Source of the DNA: Prostheceraeus crozeri
Taxonomy: Eukaryota; Platyhelminthes; Polycladida; Euryleptidae
NCBI GenBank assembly: GCA_907163375.1
Contig: CAJQUW010006088.1
Span: 248,001-312,000 of the forward strand
Length of the DNA: 64,000 nt
Direction of reading: 5' to 3'
The notes under the pieces were generated by a model. It worked only from the letters and a program-made list of their open reading frames with translations. It did no database searches and had not been told where the DNA came from. Positions 1 through 13,387 of this stretch are shown here, one piece after another. A program made the position numbers and the translations under genes. Numbering within the stretch: the stretch's first letter is position 1; each line of letters starts with the position of its first letter.

Positions 1-3000
1 TAGAAGTCAGCATAGGCCTAGCCAACAAACGCCGCTAATTTCTAGATACAATCAAATGCGTTTTTTGCACACGCTGGTGTACTCTATCGGTTATTTTTTA
101 ACTTACTTGACCATTTCTTCTATATCCTTAGCAACCTGATTGAAACGATCATCCACTTCTTATTGATGAACGGAGTTTGTGACTTCCGACAGGACATCAA
201 GCAGTCGGAGTCAAACAGCAAGACCTTAATTATTTACACCCAACATCATTAGTCTTTAAGTATAATTATGATAATTGGCGTTATTACTTAGCAATCATAC
301 TCAGCAAATATCATTATTACATCGTAATCACCAAAATTATGCAGATTAAAACCAAAATTATGCAGATTAAAACCTTAATATATTGAACAACAGCTTATAA
401 CGATGAAGTATGTCTCGTTTCCCTCCGCTGCTATTTCCATGCCGTGCTTAATCAGAGCTAACGGCATTTCTCCTATATTTGACCTTTCTTTTTCGATGAC
501 GAATTTTGCATATTCTCAGGCTCATTATCAATATTCTTTAGTATACTTTGGTTCTCACAACTTAAAAATGAACAAATGATCTAAACGCGTGACATAGAAA
601 AAACGACATGCGGGATTTGTCCCTTGAAATAGAAATAAAAGCTCAAATCACAAAGAGAGCATTCCTATGAAATTCCTTTTAATAATTGACGTCATTGGTT
701 TTAAAACAGTCAAAATTGTACAATATTCCACAATATTTGCATGGGACAAATAAGCCGTCATGCTAAGAATAATTTGCCTGAACACAGAGATTGAAGACCT
801 CAAAAAGCGCACTTTCCGAACACATTGCCTTTGTGCGATGTCTATGACTGATATAAACCAAGAACTTCAAAGGAAAATTAATACTTCTGTAGCCAGAAGC
901 TTGTAGCGTAAAGTCGGTACACTATAATGAATGAACCAGATTAACGGAAACATGAGCCGTTTTTGCCATTAACGAGCTGAGTTTGAGAAATTATCAATCT
1001 CAGTAAAGATTATTTCTTCTTGTTAGACCTTTTGAGTCCTCGTAAATTAATCCTAAGCATTGTTGTGTACGAGAATGAATTTCCACTTATCGATAATGGA
1101 TTTCATAATCACACGATTATTCAATCTCACAATAATGCTTATTAAATGATGACGATAATCATAATTGACTCCAATTTGCCTCTTGTTGATGAGATAATCT
1201 TTTAACCCATGACTCCCTTCGTGGTGGATAATGATAAAAAAAATATTTACTATCAAAATCAGGCAATGGAAGTCGCGAGGCCTGACAATTTAATATTCAA
1301 TTACATCACATATACATAAAGTCAATAACAAAATGAATGAACGATGCATCAGTCTAGCATAAATCATTATCATTTTGTGCAAAAAAGCTCAGAGGAAAAC
1401 ATTAGCCAACCTCGTCATTCCGACTAAGAAAGAATTTTGTCTGATCACCAACCATCTCTTAATAACCTTGTGAAATTATTGACTATTATCGGTACAAAAA
1501 TATATGCGTCAATATACTATATGCACAATACAGTATACAAATATGTACGTCAATATATTTCGGCTATCTACACCATGGTCATTATCAAGAAAAGACTGAG
1601 ATCCTCAACTTTGCACAGTGCATTCCGTCCACTCTTATTCAAATGGAAATGATAAACTGAGTTTACAACACGAATTCTAAAATCACATGTCTGTACGGTA
1701 GTTATACCAAATGCATAAACAAAATAGAGAGCATGCAGAAACTATCATCTGTAGGACATATCGACATGAAATAATAAATAATATTATGTAATTGACATAG
1801 ATATTAAAAAAATCAAATGAGAAAACTAAAACTATCAAGGTAGGCAACGGACGGATGCAAAATCTTTTTGCGAACACAAGGATTCGCATGCAAAATAACG
1901 AGAGACTCAATAATGCCCTATTTCTATCTGTTGTTGAAGCTGAGCTGAACTATTAAATGTAGATTGTCTCTCATCACTACAGACTTGCAAGTGTCTTGTG
2001 ATACTGCCTGCAAAAATTGCTGCAGACGATGGTGGACAATTAATAGGATTGGCTTGCCATTTGGTATGAAACTCGATCTCTCATTCGGACATCTTCTAGT
2101 CTTCTCATTTGCTCCTTTTAATATCTATGTTAGTTCCGCGCATCTAACTCTTATAGATGATAGGTTTGCATTGTCTAGATTTTATTCACGGATTTAGCAT
2201 AATAACTAACGCTAGTTACCTATTTTTCATTTGAATAGAACACATTCAAATTTTGAGTGCAACTTTTGAAGATTTTTAATGCAACTTTGGGTTGCCCTAA
2301 TAATAACTGTATAAGTACATGATTTCAATGCTTTTATTTTAAATTCAGTCCAATGTTTGTGCTTTTATAAGATTGAGCGAATTGCATTAGAATAAAATAA
2401 AATACAATACCTTTATCAGTTCGTTGGTTTGCAGATTCTGTGAGCTTTGCAAATATATATGCGTCAATGAACAAAGGAGTTTTCATGCGTCATGAACAAT
2501 GGTATGCACAAAGTGAAAGAAAGAAAAAAATATGAAATAAATTGCTTAAAAATATACAAGTATTATGCAGAGAATTAGTTTAGATTTTTTCGAAATGAAT
2601 TGAGTGGCTTTAGTTATTTATACATTGAATAAAGAGAATAATCTATTAAGGATTTTTAGATTTTGTTGTAAATGTGATTTCAGGAATGGTTTAGTAGATC
2701 GCTACGTGTGAAATACAACTTCCATTGCCAAAAAAGTGTACTATGACGTTAAAATATGAAGATAAATTCGAGAAAGTCCAATTCTGAAGACTTTTAGATT
2801 GCAATGTAAATAAAATAATCACAATAATGAACAATTGATAATCGTGAACTGAAGAAAGGCTCTATGAAAAAATGGCCTGAGAGGTATTAAACAACACCGC
2901 CGTGAACAGGAGGTTGCGATTCACCTTTTATTGAATAAAGATTCGTTCAATTTTCTCTCCTTTGCATTTTCCGCGCAGGTTAAAAAGTAAAAGGTAAATA

Positions 3001-3667
3001 TGTAATATTTCTTGCCATTAACATCTTTAATTTGAGGCGAAATATACAAAGGAGAGAAAGCTTCACCGCTTTCTTATTCAACAAAAGATACCTGAGAGGA
3101 AAGATGCACATGAGATTGAGGCAATTGATTACTATAAAGTAAATGAACGAAAATATACGTTACTAAGTAAATCATAATAAGTAGAATAAGTAATATGTCT
3201 GATAGAGAGACAGAACACGATGTTGGATTCTGAGACATGAATGAACAGTATACCAGTAAATTGATTTGGATTTTCTACACATTTGATTCAGTAAATGTTT
3301 CGGGAGAAACTCATGTTTCATGACTTCTTTTAATATGCACCTCCCGATCCAAGCAACTGCAGAATGGAAACTTAATTTCATGCTGAGCAGGTTGTGCTGC
3401 TCGAGGAAATCTCTAAAGATGTCAAATAATTGAAGAAAGAGCACAGTGCTCACATTTACAGTTATTCAATTGCAATTCTTATGGGCTTAGAAACCAACAG
3501 TGTAAATACCTACCCCATTCAACATTGCCTACCAAACATTGGATGACACCAAATACCCAAACTTCCTCTTGTACATATTTACTCAAGGTCGATTTACATA
3601 GCAGAATTAAGCTGACAAGCAAATTGGTGACCTTTTGCTTTTAAGAATATAAATAAAGCTCATGACA
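1..3667. other. AT-rich non-coding stretch
   Basis: No gene is recognised on either strand. The open frames are all under 100 codons and show no known motif. A weak imperfect inverted repeat (arms near 2928-2977 and 3047-3083, sharing the words caaaggagagaaa and ttattcaa) may be the remnant of a small transposon. One short dispersed repeat (1443-1490) is listed separately. Confidence 0.6.
1443..1490 (+). repeat. Short dispersed repeat, copy 1
   Basis: This stretch of about 48 bp recurs at 3668-3716 with only a few differences. Both copies begin gatcaccaac and contain ctcttaataaccttgtgaaa. The flanks are unrelated. It is probably a fragment of an unidentified repeat family. Confidence 0.6.
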
Positions 3668-3716
3668 GATCACCAACTATCTCTTAATAACCTTGTGAAA
3701 TTATTGACTTATTATC
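3668..3716 (+). repeat. Short dispersed repeat, copy 2
   Basis: Second copy of the repeat at 1443-1490, same orientation, about 2.2 kb away. The similarity stops abruptly at both ends, so it is a repeat fragment rather than a local tandem duplication. Confidence 0.6.
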
Positions 3717-3887
3717 TAATAACGGATAGCGAATTGAAAATTAGTATGGAATACAAAAGAGCGCAAAGAAAACATTGCCGATATCGGAATATGTATGAAA
3801 AACCAACTCGGGTACTTGGGGTTTTGAGTTCGACCCTGGATATTAGCCAACCTTCACAGAGACAATATATGTAAGTCTCAGGGATGC

Positions 3888-3914
3888 GGAGTCCTATCAT
3901 TTTGATAGGACTCC
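3888..3914. repeat. 12-bp-arm palindrome (GGAGTCCTATCA)
   Basis: A perfect hairpin with 12-base arms and a 3-base TTT loop, followed by aactccgcg. A decayed relative lies at 5168-5193, again followed by gactccgcg, so it belongs to a small repeat family rather than being a chance palindrome. Function unknown. Confidence 0.6.
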
Positions 3915-6149
3915 AACTCCGCGTAGCAACTACGAGAGCTCAGCATATTTTAATGAAAATCGTAGCCTACACCATAAATCATTGCAAGCCTATCTGAACA
4001 CATGTTTAGTGATCATTAATGTACATTTATCAATCATTTTCCATAAAAGTCTATCAACTATATATACAGCTTTGAATTATTGTTGGGTATTTGACTAAGT
4101 TAAAACACAACGAAGACAATCCTGCATGTATAAGTCACCACAGTATTCCATCATTTGTTCTCAAGAACATGATGCTGTAGACAACATCAGCCCTTATTGG
4201 CGATCGCAGGTTACTTATCAGAAGCTTCACGCCCGAGAACAGGCGTCCACGTGTCGTAAGCATCGTCATATGCTGGGCTCCTCTCATCTTGATAATATTT
4301 GCTTTACATGGTCTTTCTCCAGTCTCTACCAGGCAGGAAAATCCCCTACCCTTCTCCAAAAAAACATGAGTGCACTTTTGATTTTAACAAGCGCATTGGA
4401 GGAACTTCAAAAGGCACTTCAAAAGGTAAAACTATGTTCAGGCAGTCCAGAAAGAAAGAGCATGTACTGTATGTATGTCCAGCATTTAATGAATTTGTGA
4501 ATCGAATATTATCTATCGGGCTTATCCGACGACACAAACGTCGTAGGATTTGCATTTCGATTTGAAAATCACATGCCAGGTTTTAACGTTACAACGTTTA
4601 TTGTGTACGATAATTAGATCTGCTTATTGTCATAGCTTATGTCTGCATGTTAAAAGAAAACTTATTATGAAGTCATGGACATTTAGGCACGTGTCTATCT
4701 GATATCATAGTTGCATTGTACAGTTCATCGTTCAAAACACTCGTCCGAGAATTTAAAACAAAACCTCGTATTGTCAAGCCTGCGCTAGCCTAAGTATTAT
4801 AACATTAAATGCATTAAGCTAGCTAATACCCGGATCGCAAAAAAATACGGGATCAATCAAAAAGTCGAGATTTTGAAAACCCTAGTTAGAGCTAATGTTC
4901 TCAAACAAACTAGTATTTAACTTTTGTCTTTGATGTCACCTTAAGTGCGTAGGTGTGATCGAGGCGAGGAAGGCTTGTTTGCTAAATCACCGAGTGAGAA
5001 AACAATCCTTTTTTTCACCATCACGGTTCATTCCCACGACTATCATCAGCTTTTCACTGTTGTCTCTGCACTTTTGTTTGGCTGAGAAATTTGACAAGAA
5101 GACATTGACAGCTATACACGAGGATAAATAATTGGTTTGTTTTATACTTCGGGTCTAGTCATAGGCGGGAGTTCAATCATTTGATAGGACTCCGGGACTT
5201 CGACTCCGCGTCCTTTGAGGCTCATCCGCAGCTGTGTTAGTTCACTTTGTACAGGTATGATAGGGCCCTGAGTCAATATTTTGCAACAGGAGATCAATCT
5301 AATGTTGCACTCCCACTCCGCTGAGGAATTGTAAGTCTTATCTTCATGATGTTCTAGTCACATTTCATGTAAAAATAAAAACCTTCAGATTTAGAAAACA
5401 TTTTTTATTCTATTGTTTTTCAATTTCTGCTATCTAGACACTACTGCCAAATTGATTCAAGAGGATAATAAATGAAGGTTAATATGCGAAACAGGAGTAC
5501 AACATCAGGCGTGCAAGATATATCCTTCAACTAATGAAAAATATATAATTATTTCAAACATAATATGCATGATTCCATTTTGTAATTACTTTAAAGTAAA
5601 TGACAGTCAATTTGACGTCTCTTCAAACGCTTCATAACTACCTGAGTCGACCAAGTGACAAATCAAGTCTGTAAAATATAAGAGAAATTGCAAATGTAAT
5701 CACTTGAGCTAGACAAATCATTTTCACATAGAAAGGTCATAAGAGGATTTTTGTGCTGGATATCATCAAATCAACGACATTTGGATTTTGCATGGCAAGA
5801 AAATGACAAATTATCCCTACACATCGGTTCATTCTATCGTAGTACGGCCTTCGATTACATAACTCCTAAACGTAGACCAAGGGGTCGGCAAATACGGCCT
5901 ATCTAGTATTCCAATTCGACCCAGCTGTATTGTTGAGGTTTTGTTCCACTTCATTACTGCAGTTGAAGCCGTGCCTCGCAGTTAATTTCAGAACTGAGTT
6001 TAGGAATTTGCTATATCCAACACCGAATAAGGTCAAACATGTTCGGGTGTGCACAGCAAGCAGTGTGTTCTCATTTCTAAGTGCTTAAGATTGTCAGCAT
6101 TCCTTTCGACCTCCTTATGACAACGCTCCCTCTAATGTACAATTGCAGG
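3915..6149. other. Non-coding stretch
   Basis: No gene recognised. The longest open frame (4126-4500, 124 codons) overlaps open frames on the other strand and shows no motif or splice context. The only repeat seen is the degenerate palindrome at 5168-5193. Confidence 0.5.
5168..5193. repeat. Degenerate copy of the 3888 palindrome
   Basis: It shares TTTGATAGGACTCC and the following ctccgcg block with the copy at 3888-3914, but the left arm has drifted so the hairpin is imperfect. Confidence 0.45.
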
Positions 6150-6173
6150 GGTGAGCCGCCATGTTTGTATCTC

Positions 6174-6257
6174 TGACACATTTTGTCACATCATGATATT
6201 CGAGATTTGTCACATTTTGTCATATACCGATGGGCGCAACTGTCACATTTTGTCACA
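6174..6257. repeat. Three spaced copies of TGTCACATTTTGTCACA
   Basis: Near-identical 15-17 base units lie at 6174-6190, 6208-6222 and 6241-6257, separated by unrelated spacers. A run of about 18 A and then CCCCCC follows at once. Spaced subterminal iterons next to a homopolymer suggest the end of a non-autonomous transposon, but I could not find a matching other end. Confidence 0.5.
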
Positions 6258-6492
6258 TGTGTGAAGAAAAAAAAAAAAAAAACCCCCCATGGCCAACATT
6301 TGACCATAAAAGAGTGCGCAGAAGATTGGCAATTTTTCAATTTTGCATTTTTTTGAATTATATTTCATAATAATTTTTCATATATATCATACCGGGTATC
6401 AAATCGTTAAAATACGTGATAAAAATCGAAAAAATTAAATTATTTCTATATATTTAAATAAATATCAACTAATTTTTATATGATTTCCATAT

Positions 6493-6600
6493 GGTGATTG
6501 GGCGTGCTATCTTTCGGTGTGATAGGCAGCCCCCTATCTGTATTCCCCAAGGTCGAGCCCGAAAGTTCATTGTCTGGCCATCCGGACTAAAAAAATACTA
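6493..6600 (+). mobile_element. tRNA-derived SINE fragment, copy 1
   Basis: It shares ctatctttcggtg, the B-box-like aaggtcgagccc and the tail block catccggactaaaa with the SINE copies at 11493-11664 and 13200-13387. The 3' half seen in the other copies is missing, and the A-box side is eroded. Confidence 0.6.
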
Positions 6601-8927
6601 AAAAAACACAATCTCCATATGTAAGCGTCTGACTTCCGTCCAGCTATTTCCTCGCGAACGAACATTTTCCGCGAGATTTTGGTGTAATAACGAAACAACA
6701 TTGCAAACGGACCCAAACTCCTTTTTAAATGAAAATAATTTGCCAGTCTTTACAATAGTCTTATTTTATATTCATTTTATAGTTTATGGAATTTTATTGA
6801 TGATATCATTAGCTACTTATATTCATATGATTGCAATGTAAATTCACAGAAAACACAGACCTTATCATCTCAGACAAAATATGAAAACATCGTTTAAAGT
6901 GAATAAATGCCACTGTTTATAGCGATTACTGGTTACTTTTGTTCTGTATTCATATTTATATAAATAAATAAATATATGCGCGTGCATTATAGGAAGTAAA
7001 CAAACTACGATTGGACTACGAATCAACAATGAAATGGCCACCACAATGGCCACACACCATAATTCACAATTTAGGCTATCTTACAGCACATCGAATTCTA
7101 CATTACAAAATTATGCCAAATAGCAACAAGACTAGCCTGGCAAGTACAAGTTGATATACAAGTAAAGAAGGGGGAATATCACTCTTGATATCCCTAATGT
7201 CAAATAATCCACCAAAGAATGTAGGAACATTAGAATAAAGCCCATCTGGAAAAGGTGATCGTCATTTCATTCAAACGTTATTAATTTGTCTCCTCATAAT
7301 TTTTGTTCATAATTTGTCAGAAATTTTCCCCGTGACTTTGTCAATTTTGTTTGTCACACAGACAGTCGAAAAACACACATTCATAAAAATTTCCTTTGAA
7401 AGGAATCGCCAATTGGAGCTGACTGAAGTATGTGAATCTATTTCTATTTCACCTTTTTAAACGAGCCTGTCCATTTGTTAGGTAATAAATTATTTTGAAA
7501 TTTATTGATAGTTGGTTTATCATTGTGATGGCACAGTATATGGCATTCACGCCCTATCTAATTCTTCAAAATGATGCTTGAAGATGTATAGTAAATGTCA
7601 GTTAAGATAATCGGCAATATAGAGATTATTGCATTTTTTGAAGTTGGAGTTGCGCACTTTTCTTATGTACTAAACTGGCAACTTACCATCGAAGTCAAAT
7701 ATCTACCGATTTTACTGCCAAATCATTTTATTGCATCCAGCTCAGCAACATTTGAAAAGTTTCTTGTAACGCTTACTGAGGCATTAACTTCAATCGCTGC
7801 TATTGATTTTGTACAGTGGGGGCCTTAGCTCACTTCTGAAAAAATGGTTTCAGTAGGACACATGATCGAAAATGATGCGGAGAAAGAAATGCTTAAGGGA
7901 AAGCGATGCTAGAACTGTGGAATTATGACTTTCATAAAAACTTTATTTAAAAAGGCTCCTGAACACACAAGTGACACAAGAGTAACATAGAGTGTTTTCA
8001 TTGTGTCATTAAGACTATACAACAGGTCATCTTAGTCGTTTCACCAAAAGATCTTCAACATCAGTAATAAAACTATCAAAATGCTCACACAGTAAAAAAA
8101 ATGGGATGTAAAACTGATTTTGTGCCTTTATTGAACCTAAAAGCAATCAAGCAAGTGGCGAGTGTTGGATATTGACGGAATTTGAAAGAACATAGAGCGT
8201 ATAGAAAACTTGTAACTATCAATATTAATTCGGAGAACGCTTTGAAATTCTCCTTTCAGGCTTTCGAGAGTAATACTGGTACATGTAGAAAGCACTTGCG
8301 AGAAGATGATTTTACAATTATCTAGATCATTCTACTGTGCTTAGAGATATCATAAATTGAATCACTGAGTAACGAAAGTTTGCCTTAAAAGAAAATATTC
8401 AATAAAAACAAAAATAACACTTCGAATTTTTTTGCTTCAAAGTTTTGATCTGATAAATGAATAGATAAAATGATTCCAACATTCAGAATCGCTTATCATT
8501 CAAACACGAAGCCAATCGAATGTCTGGGTGCGATTAGAGTGAAAAAAATATGAAAAAAATGAAAATGCATTTTTTATCCACAAAGTAAAGAGAAAATCGA
8601 AAACTCTATAGTCTGAGTGACGTGCAATAACTTCTATGGACTCAACTGTGGTATTATTGATTGCTATATCGATTTCTAAGTACTATGTAAACTTCAATTA
8701 TAAACTGCGAACCAAAACCAGCAAATTTTTTCGCATCACATAATCAAGAACCAGGAAGCATTGTGATCTGAAGTGAGCTGCGTTAATCACAGCTAACATA
8801 AGATTGATTTGAGGAGATTACGCCGCCTCCAGGTTCCCAACATTTATCAATCAGTTGCACGCACATGCTGTACAGGAAATGTATTTACATATGCTCGTAT
8901 ATGGAAACATGCGTGTGTATAGCTAAA
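6601..8927. other. Non-coding stretch
   Basis: AT-rich DNA with no recognised gene, RNA or element. Small open frames (for example 7595-7828) lack motifs and splice context. Confidence 0.5.
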
Positions 8928-8951
8928 AAAATGATTTTTTAACGTCACTAC

Positions 8952-11484
8952 TAGGGTTTAAAATTCGAGAATCTCGGTTCTCGAAAAACCGAGAAATTGG
9001 CTCCGTTCTCGGTTCTCGATTCTCGAATTTTCTCAACCGAGAACCGAGATTTATTTTTTTGAGGGATTGTCTTTCCTTCTCAGTCCATGTGTGTGATCGC
9101 AGTAACTATTGACTGACAGAAACAGTAATGAGCATGAATAAGGAAGATACTATGATAAAAGTTCTGCGTGCGCACGTTTTATGTCTGACCTTGTGCGTGT
9201 GATCCACAGCGATAAAATTGTTTTGTCTGCGTTGGTTTGTCTAGGCAATTCTTCTCTGTGGTGTGATCTGTGTTATTGGGACGATAGTAATATGATGTAT
9301 ACTGCAGTGTTTCAAGATAATCTGAGTCATGCCTGAACAATGCAGCGCCAAGAAAGCGCACGCGCTATGTGTGTCCTCTGTTTGAAATTTTACGTAGACA
9401 AGTCGAGCTCATCACACACTGATTTATTTATAATTGGTGTTTTCCATGGTCACGCTGTCAATTGAATCATTACATTCTCTCTTGGTATGGCAGCAAACAA
9501 GCGCTCAAACCGTTCATTGTGTTGGCAGTATTTTGATCACACATCTTTCGATAAAGCCAAATGCAAATTGTGCCCCACTCCCAAACTAAGTGTGATACAA
9601 TGCAAAGACAATGCAACAACGGGAATGATTCGACATTTGAAATCCAAACATGATATTGACATCGCAGAGGAGAGCAAGCGATTACGTGATACAGCATCTT
9701 CTACCAAGAGATTAAAACCGAACATGGATATTAAATCATACTTTGAAAATGAGACATTATCATGTATTGTTGTGAAATTAGCCGCATTGGACGGGTTTTC
9801 AATCAATGGAATTACAAACGGTACGTTTATTCGAAAAGCAATGTCAGATACGGGTTTTGTCCTACCTAAGTCTCCTCAATGTGTTATGGGACTTGTTCAT
9901 TAGGAATATGGTATTGTCAAGAAACGTGTTATCGATATCCTCAGTGAGAGGAAAATCAGGAAGGAGAAGTTTTCATTGTCGTGTCATGAACACACTTCCT
10001 TGCGAAACCGGCGGTATTTGAACTTAAATGTTCATTTATGTGGTGGATCTTTCTTTAATCTCGGAATGATCAGAGTTCGTGGATCTGCTAATGCTGACAT
10101 TTTGATTGATTTAATCAGCGAAAGACTATCTGAATTCGAAATTTCTTTAGAACAAGATATTGTCGCTGTGGTAACTGACGGATGCTCCATGATGGTGAAA
10201 TTTGGTAAGCTAGTAAGTGCGGAACATCAAGTATGTTTAGCACACTCATTGCAACTCTCTGTTCGTGACATTTTGTATACTACAACAGCTTCTGTCAATG
10301 AAACTGACCATATTTTATTGGATGAATCAGAAGATGATTGCTGTAGCAGTGATGAGAATTTCGATACTTCATTGGATTTTGAGACATCAGTCAAAGAGGT
10401 GGATCCCTTAAAGCCTTCATTATCATCTGTGATTGATAAAATGAGAAAGATTATCCGTACTTATCGTAAATCACCAACAAAGAATGATGAACTGCAAAAG
10501 TTTGTCCGAGCTGAGCATGGTGTTGAGATGCAATTGATTCTTGATTGCAAAACTAGATGGAATTCATTAGTTGATATGACAGATCGTTTTCTCAAATTAC
10601 AAAAATGTGCTTCTCTCGCTTCTGTTAGTTTGAAGGTACGATTCGACTTATCAGATACAGAAATTGCTTTATTAAACAATATTGTTGAGACTTTCAAGCC
10701 ATTGAAACTTTGTCTTGAGGCTCTTTGTCGCCGTGACGCCACATTACTTTCTGCTGATGGAATATTGAAATTCTTGATGGACGAATTGAACAGCCACAAC
10801 TCACCACTAAGCACAGAGTTGCGAGATGCTGTTTATAGGTGAGTGAAGGACCGTCGAAATTCCTTATTGCTTGACCTAATGAGTTACCTGAACAATCCAA
10901 ACAAATTCACCGTCACGTAGGTGAAACTTTTTTCTGCGACATCTAAAGCTTCAATTCAAAAGACAACAAAATCTCTGCTCACGCGGTTATTTAATGAATC
11001 TTGTTCCCCAGATGAAGTTTATACAGACCAACATGACGATCAACCGCCTCTGCAAGATACTTCGTCTCTTATGGACAAACTTGAGGACGCTATAATAAAA
11101 TCTACTTCAAGTAGAAGCGAAACTTCATCTGTGCAAGTTTCAGCGATTGGGAAAGAGCTTGCACTTTTCGAGTCTACAACTCAACGTACGAAGAACTTTC
11201 AGCTATTGTTCGAAGCACTTTCATCTGTTCCTCCGACATCCACTGAGTCTGACAGAGCCTTTTCTTCTTTTGGACTATTCGTAGCAAAACTCAGATCTCG
11301 ATTAAGTGACAAAAGTATCGATCATTTGTGTTTTCTTAAAAGATTTTATAAGCAAAAGTTATAAGCTAAATATAAGGAAACAAAACTGATGGAAAATTTC
11401 TCGCTTATCTCGTTTCTCGGTTTTAATTCAAAGTCAGTCTCGGTTCTTGGTTATCTATGAAAACCGAGAAATATGAAAACCCTA
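8952..11484 (+). mobile_element. hAT-family DNA transposon, full length
   Basis: A 2,533-bp element bounded by an exact 8-bp target duplication, gtcactac, at 8944-8951 and 11485-11492. The ends are TAGGGTTT and AAAACCCTA, the usual hAT form. Both subterminal regions are crowded with copies of the word CCGAGAA or its complement (9 or so on the left, fewer on the right), likely transposase binding sites. The element carries one transposase gene on the plus strand. It landed in the 3' part of an older SINE whose remainder is at 11493-11664. The three in-frame stops in the transposase show it is no longer autonomous. Confidence 0.93.
9487..11364 (+). pseudogene. hAT transposase, three in-frame stops
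   Basis: One unshifted frame of 626 codons, normal length for hAT, interrupted by TAG at 9901, TGA at 10840 and TAG at 10918. The N-terminus is a BED zinc finger: WQYF at residues 13-16, C26, C29, H50, H55. The catalytic core shows VTDGCSMMVKFG, CLAHSLQLSVRDI and DCKTRWNSL, all typical hAT blocks. The C-terminus is the hATC dimerisation region (PPTSTESDRAFSSFG, then RSRLSDKSIDHLCFLKRFY). In the family this protein cuts and reinserts the element as a dimer in the nucleus. The start ATG at 9487 is the first before the BED finger. The absence of frameshifts suggests fairly recent inactivation. Confidence 0.9.
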
Positions 11485-11492
11485 GTCACTAC

Positions 11493-11664
11493 TCCCCATA
11501 CTGGGGGCTTGGACGGTGCAGACATAGTCAGACTTTTAACTGGAGCGTTGTAATCTTTTAGTCCGGATGCCCTTCGTGACGACGTCCAATGACACTTTCA
11601 GGGCTCGACCTCTGCACCGAAAGATCGCTAGGCCAAGCACTTAACCGGTGTGCCACGGAGACCA
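11493..11664 (-). mobile_element. tRNA-derived SINE, copy 2, interrupted by the hAT element
   Basis: Read on the minus strand it begins ggtctccgtggcacaccgg, has a tRNA-like A-box region (ggttaagtgcttggcctag) and a B-box (gaggtcgagccc), then gaagggcatccggactaaaa and an unrelated tail ending gtatgggga. The tail continues on the far side of the hAT element at about 8928-8951 (gtagtgacgttaaaaaatc on minus), so the hAT inserted into an existing SINE. It is the best-preserved copy here. Confidence 0.8.
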
Positions 11665-13199
11665 CTAAAGTGCATAGATAAAGAAGAGAAGAATTCTTAT
11701 TTTTATGAACTTTATCAAGCATGACTCATAACAGAATAAAGACAAAAACTCTGTCGCATATTGAAGAAAAATATCAAAGACAAAGTCAATGACATAATCT
11801 GTGATGTTTGAATGATAACAATAACATAAGTATCAGAACGATGAAATCATTCCGAAGTGGTTATGCCTGATTGCACACTGTGAATCTTGTTTCTTTCATT
11901 GTGACAAGGGCGCATTTCTGTCATTGTGAGTCATTTATTGTTATCATGGCATTAAACTAAGTTTTCAATCAGGAATCAGGAAAGCCTTTTTGTCTCATGA
12001 AGAGCATGATAGACTTCAATCACCTCACAAAGCAAACATCAGCTTGATAATCACATTTTCATTTTCTATAATTCAGTTATGGAAAATTCCGATTGCTATA
12101 AATTTCCACAAAATTCAAGTAATGTTTATCAGTCTTAATTTGAGACATGAATAGTGAAATCTACGAAAATTACTGAAGCCTGAAATTTGTTTCGCTGTCT
12201 TTACTGTCGTCTGCTAGCTGATCACAGTAGCAAATCTTTCATATTCGGTCTATAATGAACTGTGCATAATTTCTATTACTGCGAGATCAACCACAACTAT
12301 TAGCGAACTACAGAATTCTATCGGGAACGCTATATTGATAACTAAAATTCAATCAGCGTACAATAAGCTTAATGCGAGCAGAATATAGTCATAATGTCGC
12401 ATTTGCGGATACATAATTGATGAACGGCGGTTCAGAATGAGGACCTTCGTCAGAGCCCTCCCAATGACTTTGTTGATACAGATCTACGCTTTTCTGCATT
12501 CATATTTCTTTTGCAGTAATGAGAATGAGGCAACTGGACATTGGCTGAAACTCATAGGTCAATAATACATTATACAGACTTATTGGGCCATCGGATCCTT
12601 GAAAAATGCTCATACCTGCTCTTTACAAATCAGAAATGATGAATTGGTGATGTGATTTCTGCTCAAGCACGCGTTGGCATTGTATTCTATGTAAAGAAAG
12701 CCACTTCAATGAGAAAGTACCACGCAAACATCTCAATCAAATTTGTGCTTCTGATTCTCATCGAATTATTCAGATGACATCAAAAGGGTTCACTCTTCCT
12801 TAGGAGAAAACGCCAAAGCTGAAATATAGTAATAACAAGAAAGTTCTTTACGAAGCAGGTCATTATAAGATCCTCACCAAAAGATCTTCATGAATCAAAA
12901 ATTATTTTGACGAGCACCAATCAAATTACATTGATATAAAAGTCAATGAAACATATTCAATGTTTCAGCATTTGCTTTAATATTAAACTAAACTGAGGTG
13001 CTCGCCGCGGAAGAATGATTCCAATAATAACGAATGTCGAAGCAGAAATCTAATCAATTTTTAAAGGAATTTCGTTGAATCTGACAATATTCTTGATAAC
13101 CTCCGATGTCAAATTTACCTTGGTTTCATCAACTCGAGATATGACTACAGAGCGATAAGATGATAGCTATAATTTCAATTTCATAAACTTCAGACGTAG
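11665..13199. other. Non-coding stretch
   Basis: No gene, RNA or repeat recognised. Open frames are short and there is no convincing exon with both splice sites. Confidence 0.5.
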
Positions 13200-13387
13200 A
13201 GGTCTCCGTGACAGTGGTTAAGTGGTCGACTTAGCGAACTTTTGGTCCAGTGGTCGAGTCCCGACAATCTCACTGGTCCTTGACTGTCATCCTCGGCATC
13301 CGAATAATAGATTCGCAACGCTCCAGCTAAATCTAGTAGCTATGTCAGCACTATCAGAACCTCATGTAGCGACGCTGAAGCTTCAAT
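13200..13387 (+). mobile_element. tRNA-derived SINE, copy 3
   Basis: It starts ggtctccgtgacagtggttaag, has a B-box-like block (tggtcgagtcccg), then ggcatccgaataatagattc, caacgctccagctaaa and ctatgtcagc, in the same order as in copy 2 read on its own strand. Identity is clearly lower than full, so it is an old insertion. It lies about 220 bp from the synaptotagmin-like exon, in the intron downstream of it in transcription order. Confidence 0.75.

Noticed and set aside
4126-4500. 124-codon plus-strand open frame
   Set aside because: No recognisable motif, overlapped by open frames on both strands, no promoter or splice support.
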